Source: Blastobasis lacticolella (lineage: Eukaryota; Arthropoda; Insecta; Lepidoptera; Blastobasidae). Taken from it: a stretch of DNA of 64,000 nt. The stretch is taken from contig LR990048.1 of NCBI GenBank assembly GCA_905147135.1, positions 5,130,563 through 5,194,562 of the forward strand, written 5' to 3'. Position numbers and translations under genes: made by a program. Positions 54,501-63,500 of this stretch are shown piece after piece. How positions within the stretch are numbered: the stretch's first letter is position 1; each line of letters starts with the position of its first letter. Under the pieces are notes generated by a model, which had not been told where the DNA came from, ran no database searches, and saw only the letters and a list, made by a program, of their open reading frames with translations.

Positions 54501-57500
54501 GATACCTCGGCGTCCGATACCGAACATAGAAGCGCCCTAACTGTGTCTCAAATTGTGTGTTTGAAATTGTTCTATTTAAATTTTAACATAAGTATAATAG
54601 TTCTATTTAAATTTAAATTTAACGATGTTATTTTGACTTAAGTTTTCTTGAATAAATTATTTATTCATTCATTTATTTAAATAAGGGAACCGAATGATTT
54701 CCCACAATACAAACGCCTATCCTCACCTCAGGTGCGCCCCGCTGCGGCGGCCGGCGTCGCGTCGCGCGTGCACGGTGCGCTGCACGCGCGGCTGCCGCGT
54801 CGAGGCCTGGCAGCCGTGGTCGCCGTGCCCGGATACCTGCGGTAAGATGACATTTCGTATGTAATTGTATGACGGAAATGAGAATTAAGAACGTTTTTTT
54901 GGAATGGGGGTATAATAGGGGGTGAAAGTTAATATGAAACTTTTTACTGCTTCAGCGAATTAACATGTAACTTTGTACAAATATTCCCACAAAACAAATA
55001 ATGAACAACGGAATTCATAATTTTTATAAATTCGTCCCTTAGGGGGAAAGACAGGGGTGAAATTTTGTAGTATTGACTGACTGCTATTATCGTACAGCCA
55101 AAAGCTCTGTGAGTAAACTAAGAAGGGATTTTTAAACATTCACCCCTTCATTGGGTGAAATAGAGGGTGAAAGTTTCATACCTCGAATTTTACGGCTAAG
55201 ATTTTAATTTTAAGGCGTCAAGTTTTGCAAATATCTGCGGAAACGTTTTTAGATGTGTGTTCGCTAAGTCGCACACAAAAGCTAGTAGATTGATATAAAA
55301 ATACGCTGACACATGTTTCGATGTTATTTCCAAATATTTTAGTTGAAGCTACATTATCATTTAACTTCACTCGTCCTCCTCTCTCTAAGGCACCGTCCTA
55401 ATTCGCAACAATCGTGCGACGTGCGATTTTTTAGCTCTTCTATTGGTCGGGCAATGTTCGTCGTACGACCATTGCCAATTACTTCCTTATTAGGTACTTA
55501 TTCTGCTCGTTTTGAGTTTTTTGAATGTGTTATTTTACCAAAAACGTCTATGTGTATGTCTAATTAGGACAGCGCCGCCACACATCTATGTTTATGTCAC
55601 AGCCGTGTTAGGTGACAGCGCCGCCTTATGGTCCTACACAGAATCCGCAACACCTAAATACCCCCATCTGCCCCCAGACCCCGGCAAGCAGATCCGCGTG
55701 CGCGTGGTCCACGGGGGGCCCAACTGCGGGGCCGTGCAGGAGTCCCGCGAGTGCCCCGCGGCCCGCTCCTGCCGCGCCCGCGGGCCCGCCTGGGTCGCCG
55801 GCGAGTGGTCCGCCTGCAAGCTCCCGCCAGAGCACTCGTGTGGGGACGGATATAGGACCAGGAGTAAGTTTGTGATGTGTTCATGGAGCAGTTGGGACAG
55901 TAGAGAGGGAGTCGGCATGATTTTGTTGTAAATGCTTGTCGCCGATTTGTAAAGGGGGGATGGGTAAACGTCGCTGAATGTTATTAACCAACGCGCGAAG
56001 TCTAAGCTGCGTAGGATGACTCCGATGTCTAAAACATCCTAAGCATTACTAAAATAGCTGTCTCCACTCGTTAAAAATTTCCAAGCACTTGTACCGACAG
56101 ACGGACGTTATTACAGATAAAATGCTAAACCGAGTCTGAGTTCGAAAATATCTTCGAACCAGGAGTGAGTTGGTAAACTGATATCAGTCCATAAAATATA
56201 GGTGATGAAGACCCAGACAAAGTTTGTATAACAATACAGTGGCAAACAAGCGTACGGCCCGGTCAATGGTAGCGATTACGCCTATGGATGTTAGCAATGC
56301 CATGAGTATCACCATAGCATATATAATTTTTGCTGAGTGGTTAAAGATGTGTGAGGTCTAGCGTTATCATGATGAAAAACCACACCCCGTCTGTTGATTA
56401 ATTCCGGCCGCTTAATCTAAACTTCTTGCTTTATCTTATCAGTTGTTCGCAGTAGAGTTCTGAATCGATGGTCCTGCCTGGTGGTAACAGCTCATAATTA
56501 ATAATGCCCTTCCAATCCCACCACACACACAGCATCACCTTGTTGCGAGTTAACCCAGGTTTCGCCACAGTCTGTGAAGCCTGACCGGCCTTTGACCATG
56601 ACCTTTTTTGCACGTTCTTGTCGTACGTGATCCACTTTTCATCACCAGTTATCAATTTCTTCAAAAATGGTTCGGTTTCATTACGTTGTAATAAAGAATC
56701 ACAAATGAGTACACGGTTCATTAGGTTTCTTTCAGAGAGCTCGTGAGGTACCCAAATATCGAGCTTTTTTGTGTACCCATTTTTTTTCAAATGCGCCAAA
56801 TCAATCAGGTGGTCAATTCCCAGTTCTTCAGCTACGTCGTTACTACTGAAATGCCGATCATGCTCCACTTTTTCAAAAATAGCATCCATTTTATCCGTAA
56901 AAGGGCGGCCAGAGCGACGTGCATCTTTGACATCACAATTTCCGGATTGAAAACGCTTAAACCAAATTTGTGCTACTCTCACAGACACTGCATTAGGTCC
57001 ATAAACATCGCAAATTTTTTTCGCGGCTTGCTTTGTATTTTTGGCGGTGCAGGATAAGATAGCCGCCAATGTTGGCAAGCGAAGATGGTGAGAAGGTAGA
57101 AAAGGGTAATTACCCACCTGGCCGGGTGTTGTGACCAGGGGACCAAGGGCCCGACAGTTGATCGTCGGAAGTTGTATATATGCCGTGGAAGTTGGCACAT
57201 TTCTCTAGTGCGATGTAGGATTGTTAGCGCCATCTATGTGCGGATGCTTGCCAACCTTGTGTTCGTGTACTCGTAATGTGAGTATCGTTGAGTTTCCCTA
57301 ATGGAGCGATAGATGTCGCTACATATTTTTACCTTTTTTGTAGTAAAATTTTAAAATGTATTTAATTTAGATTGAGCTCGGAATTTTAAGTTTTGAAAGA
57401 TTGGTAATTGGTATGCAAAAACTGAAACAACAAGATGGCGCGACATGCCATACATCTGATGCCTCAATAGCAGTCGTAAACGAGATGTTTGCAAGAAAAC

Positions 57501-60500
57501 TCATATCGAGCCGAGGTGAGATTGCGTGGCCGCCCAGATGTCCAGATTTGACACCGTCAGACTTTTTTCTGTGGGGATACATGAAGAGTCAAGTTTATTG
57601 CAATCATTCAACCACGATTGCCCAGTTGAACATCCAAGCAGAAATGGCTGCTATTCCACGCGCAATGCGCCAGCGAGTTTAAAAAAAAAATCTGATGTTC
57701 AGATTTGTGGAGTATTTGCAGCACGATGGTGCACATCTAGAAGATGTAATTTTTTTTATATAAATTTACCATTTATCTATTTTTATTTTAATAAAGATTC
57801 GTTTGTGTACTATTTTCTCCTTTTTTTATGAATTTTTCAAATCTATCCAACTTTCTAGCCCACTATGTATAATCTATAGATTCGGTCTCGGGAGAATCTA
57901 CCTTCACGTCTAGGGCAGCCTATGATAGGCTGTCTGCTCGCTTGTTGTCATCATCATCATCATCCGAGCGGTCCCGGCTTCTGCCAGAGTCCGCTTTCTG
58001 ATTCATTTTCCTCCATTTCGCCCGGTCTTGGGCAAGCCATTGGCTCTCGCATCAGACGCGGTGATGTCAATCCATCGCTTCTTGGGCATTCCCCGGGACC
58101 TCTTTTTTGATACCGGATGGTTTAGGCGTTTATTTTCCACGTATCTCTGGGGCTTATGCAACACGCGACCAATTCAGCAAAGGCGAGCCTCTTCGAACTA
58201 ATCCGCGATATCAATCACGCCAAGGCTACCACGGATGTATTTGTTGTATGGATGTACTTCTCAGTACGTACTGCAGCCGTACTGCCGATCTCCGAAATTG
58301 ATGCAATTGAGCTGCGACCAATCGCAGCAAGCCAGAGCCAGAGCTGTAGGTACCACGGCTGACCTAGCTTTATCTCCAGGTATCTGCTCGCTTGTTATAT
58401 GGGTGTGAAAAACCGCTATCGCCTTCTCAGTCCATACTAACCCTGGCTTAACCCCCAGGTATCTGGTACGGAGGCCTTGCTCATGCCTTATGCATAGGGT
58501 TGCTTGTTGTATGGGTGTAAAAAACACGTTCTCAGTCCGTACTAACCCTGGCTTCAACCCCAGGCATCTGGTGCGGGTCGGAGTCGCACCGCGTGGAGGC
58601 GGGCGCGTGCGCGGGGCAGGTGGTGCCGCGCGCCGCCGCGCCGTGCCGCGCGCCCTGCGACCGCGCAGCCGACCCGCCCGCCTGCGGCCAGGTGTGCGCC
58701 GATCCGCTCAAGTGAGTGCTTCGGACGGGGATTGTGGCTTAGAAGGAGGGTCAATCCAGCCTATATGACCAATAACATTGAGCGATATGTCATTGGAAAG
58801 GGGTTTTCATTATATACAACTTTTATTTAAATTTTATTTTATTGAAATGAAACTTCACTTTGTACTGAAAAATTCGGCCCATATAATATTTTTTTTCATT
58901 TTCTATAATTTTTACTATGGTGCCAAGTTTCGAATCGTTGTGGGAAAAAAGGTATGGTCAATTAAAATAAACTTCATTTTGTACTGGAACATTGTCTCAA
59001 CGGTATTTGTCATATAAACTGTGGTCCATACATTTCTGCCAGTCCTCCTTTTAATAAAATAAAATATTTTTGCTAAATAAATATGTGATTTGTTCAATAA
59101 GAAAGTAATTTTTTTGTTGCGAATGTTGACTTTAAATCACGAACTAGCCTAGAAGGTTTTCGTGATTCCAGATGGCGTGCGACGTGAGGTCTGATGTCAT
59201 AAATAAAGCCCTGCCATTGGCATGAATTTATCCGTCATTTTACAGCAGTTGTTTCTGTCCAATAGCACGGCAGTATTTTAACAACGGACTTTACTTTTGA
59301 CTAGCACCATCTGTTGGATTTTGAAATAGTGAAAACCCTCGAATCACGAGCGTATCGAGTTAATCTAATATAGACTACTGAGCACATTTAAAGGCAAACA
59401 ATTTATCTCTTGTGTAACATACAACTTTTTACCTCTCCCACAAAAATTGTGTTTTAAGTGCGTTAAAACTCGCAGTACAGCAGCATCAGCTGCAGTTGCA
59501 GTTGTGTGAAATCATTTTTTCTCACGATCAAAGCAAAATGTGCCTTTTCTGCGAGTTTTTAAGCACCAAAAGTGCCTTTGTCGTGCTGAAAATATTATTT
59601 CTTTAAAATTAAAATGAGTATTACAAAGCAATAAAATTTCAGGTACTTAGACGCCGCCGACCCCAACCTGCCATCTTGCGTCTGCAGTAACGTCACACTG
59701 GAGCTGTTGCCCGCCGATTCTGACTGCATTTTACCTCCGGGGTAAGTTTCGTCGAGATTTTTATATGTCTTGAGCTTCCCTAGTGGAGCTATAGACATCG
59801 TTACGGTTAGTTTTACTGTGTCTATACGACCTGAGTGGTTCAGTTGGTTCGATTCCCGGCCGAGCAGAATTTTAAACGATGAATTTTAATATAAAATTTT
59901 TTACTAACATTAGTAAGTAAGGTGTGATAATACTAACAAATTGAGTCACTGTTACTTGAATAAAGAAAATAATAATAATAATTAATTAATTTCTGTTACG
60001 GGTCTATATGTATAATAAGTACCTATTATATATTTAAAAATAAAATCATAACACCCATAACACAAGCTTTACTTACTTTGGGGCAAGATGGCGCAACTAC
60101 ACAACGGAGTTTAAAACGGTTTTAAGCAATAGTGATTCAAGAGGAAGGTATATAAGCAAGAAAAGAAAGGTAGATACGATAGTAGTATCTAGTAGTAGAT
60201 AGTCGCACGGGGTTCACTAGTAAATATATATTTAATTTTTTCTATTAGGATGTAAGGTATGTCTTTTTTTACTTAAGTAACTAATTCTTCTTAAATTTTC
60301 TCATAGAATGGAATGCGGTGAAGGCAGGTCACTGCGAGCTGCGCGCTGCATGGTCGGCGGCCGAGACGTGCCGATGGACGTCTGCAAAAAGTTTCACCCG
60401 CTCAGTGGTAAGACACGTTTCAACACAATTTGTTTTTGTTAGTGTGTTGACATTTATATTGAAAACATTGTACGTTGAAAACTTTGTATTTTGCCTTCAA

Positions 60501-63500
60501 TAAACTTTCCAATAAAACTCCCTGCGGTTAACTAAGGTCGTCAGACCATTTCGTCTCGAAGACTTCCTCCCTATTGGCCATCGGTTTTTCGGACTGTAAA
60601 AAGCGGCCCAACGCGCAGCACCTGAGATCCAATTTAGCCCCTATTATTTCAACGTAGTATAGGAATAAGCCTCACCGCTTCTTCTGTTGAGTATTTGAAA
60701 CACTACGATCTTCGACCGAGCGTGGAGATTATGGCATTAGCTGCTGCGTATTTTTACCTGCTGTTTAATTCGAAATGTTCTGAGGAACTTTTTGATTTGA
60801 TGGTCTCAGCACAATTTACCCACCGCGGACTGGGCTAAGTATTCGGATATGAAATGAGATCTCAGCCACAGTGTTTCCTTTGCACTAAATACTATATATG
60901 GGAACCTCAAAGAGGTCTCATTAGAGGTGGGTAACGCATTAGTGGCGCCCCTGATGATGCCAATTTCGGCATCATCAGGGGTATTGAGTGGCATTTTCCA
61001 GCATGTTGTCGCGTGACGCTAGCCTGTAGCGGCTATGTCTGCCGCAACATAAAAAAATCCAAATCCCCACCTGCCCCAGGCCCGCACCGCGTCCGCGAGG
61101 CGTCCACCGACGGGTACGCGTACGACTCGCAGTTCCCGGGGCTGCTGCGCGGCGCGTGCAGCGTGCGGTGCGCGCGCGACTGCGCGGCCGGCGCGTGGGG
61201 GCAGTGGGGGCCGTGCGCCGCCGAGCCCGGCTCGCAGGCCGCCTTCCGCTTCCGGACCAGGTGAGTGCGGCTATGGGGGAGCTCTGAGGGCCTAGTGTAA
61301 GTTTCGCTTCGATTTTACTTTACTATCGCGTTTGCGTTTACGTGGAAATTAGTATGAAAAAATATATAGCGCCGCCTAGTGGTACGTTAATGAAGTTTTT
61401 TTCTTCATACTAATTTCGACGTAAACGCAAACGCGATAGTTAAGTAAAATCGAAGCGGAACTCACACTAGGCCCTCTGTAGCCGTATTCACAATGATTCG
61501 AAACCGTTTCCGAACGATTCGACACGAAATTCGTGAGCGGCGAATCAGTTTCGATTAATTCGAAAACTGTTATTCAGAATCCCGATAGATTCCACGGAAA
61601 CTCTACTCTCTATAACATATAAACATTTCATCAAAATTAACTCTCACTTATACTTTATTCGCCCAGTATTCGGCGACGGAAACAGCGTTTGAACTGGCCT
61701 CGAACAAGTCCTCCATGGTACAAGTTTTAGGGCACGCCGAGCATGAAACGAGGTGGTCCATAGTTTGCGGAGATATCCCACAGTCGCACTGAGAACTGTC
61801 ATTTGTATATCCCCACTTAAAGAGATTCTCTTTGCATCGGCCCACCTGGGTTCGCAGCCGATTTAACGCCTTCCAGGTTGGCCACGGAAGTTTGTTTCCG
61901 GGTGGGAGCTTTTCAGTAGGAGGGATAAAGGCGGGATTAGAAAATTCAGTGATCCACAGGTTTCTTCTGGCCGTGGGGACGTCACTTTCACAGGCAGTGG
62001 TGGACGTCAAGAAACTGGATCGGCTTTTCAATCTCTTGACAGTAGGTTCCTGACCATAGAGAGGGTGCCGTGAGTCCGTTTCCTGTTTGCGTTTCTCAAC
62101 TGCACTGGCTATCTCTCTGCGAACGGCTGGTGGAGCAATGCCAGCTAGTGGATACAACTTACTCACCGGAGTCGGTTTAAGACATCCTGTGATTTTCCGG
62201 CATGTGTCGTTAAGAGCTGTATCCACTGTCTTAGCATGAGCTGATCGGTGCCATACAGGACACGCATATTCGCCCGCAGAGAAACATAGTGCTAAACCGG
62301 TAGAGCGTAAAACCTGTGGCGTGGCACCCCATTTTGAGGAAATGAGGCGTGAGAGTAGGTTGTTTCGGGCGGTTACTTTGTGGCGTATGTTCTCACAGTT
62401 TTTCCTATAAGTAAGCGAACGGTCTAAGGTGATGCCAAGATATTTTGGGGAGCTACAATGGCCTACTGGAATTCCCTGCCATGAGATATTAAGTTTGCGA
62501 TTCGCTGATCTATTTCGTAGGTGAAATGCGCATGACTGGGTCTTTGTAGGATTGGGCCTCAACGCGTTCTCCTTATAATATTCACTGAGGCTGGACAAGG
62601 CGGTTTCGAGCTTGGCTTAAGTGAGAGTTTAGTCCATCGACTCGATAAGAAGAAGATCAAAATTAACAGAAACCACAGTTTCCTAAGAACTTTTGTGGGG
62701 TCCTATGTCGATTCCGTATCCGAATCCGATTTCCGAGCCATTGTGAATAACGGCTACTGTACGCTAGCGATTGAAATTGTTGCTTTTGCGATTTTGTATT
62801 ATAGATTTTTTGGGTATGCTAACAAAGATTGAAATGATGAATTTTAATTTCTGTTACGGGTCTGGGTGTTCTATGTATAATAAGTATGCATTTAAAAAAG
62901 TATTTAAGTAGTATATCAGTTATCTAGCACCCATAGTACAAGCTTTGCTTAGTTTGGGGCTAGATGGCGCTGTGTGAATTTGTCCATGAATATTTATTTA
63001 TTTATTTATTTTAAAGATCATACGTAATCGTAGATTTAACAATTAGTAGAGTTCAGAGAATTGTTGGTGTTGCCAACAATGAGTTACGTAATAGGCCAAG
63101 TTCCGTAGGCTAACTACGTAACGCTGTTGCCAACAGTTCACTGATTTCAGGGATTGAAATTGTTACTTTTGCGATTTCGTATCAGAGATTTTATGGGTTC
63201 AGTTGCTAACAAAGATCATACGTAATCGTAGAAGTCACAATTTCAATCATTGAATTCAGATAATTGTTGGCAACAGTGTTACGTAATTGGCCTACCTATC
63301 GCATTAGAGTCCCTGCTGAACGAGTGCAGCGCTTTTTGTTCATAATTTTTGTTAATGCAAATGCAAATTTTGTTAATTCAGTGAGGACTAAGATCAGTAT
63401 TAACCGATACATAACAATGCCAATTTGCGACAGAAATAAATAAAGTGGCGGACCAGGCGGACTCCACAGGCCTGACAGAGTCCAACCACCTGCTACACCT

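Larger units (their letters stand above)
53633..54560 (+). repeat. Direct repeats carrying the exon 12 copies
   Basis: Each exon 12 copy is followed by a pair of about 90-bp direct repeats starting CCAATCGAAACGATTTTATC and containing GATATCGGATATC, GCATGCACAAAGCTCGAGAA and GTCCGATACCGAA. Starts: about 53633, 53722, 54341 and 54431, with a partial tail at 53440-53530. The duplicated unit is therefore exon plus about 200 bp of downstream intron. Repeat F and a LINE tail have since entered at 53860-54195. Confidence 0.7.
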
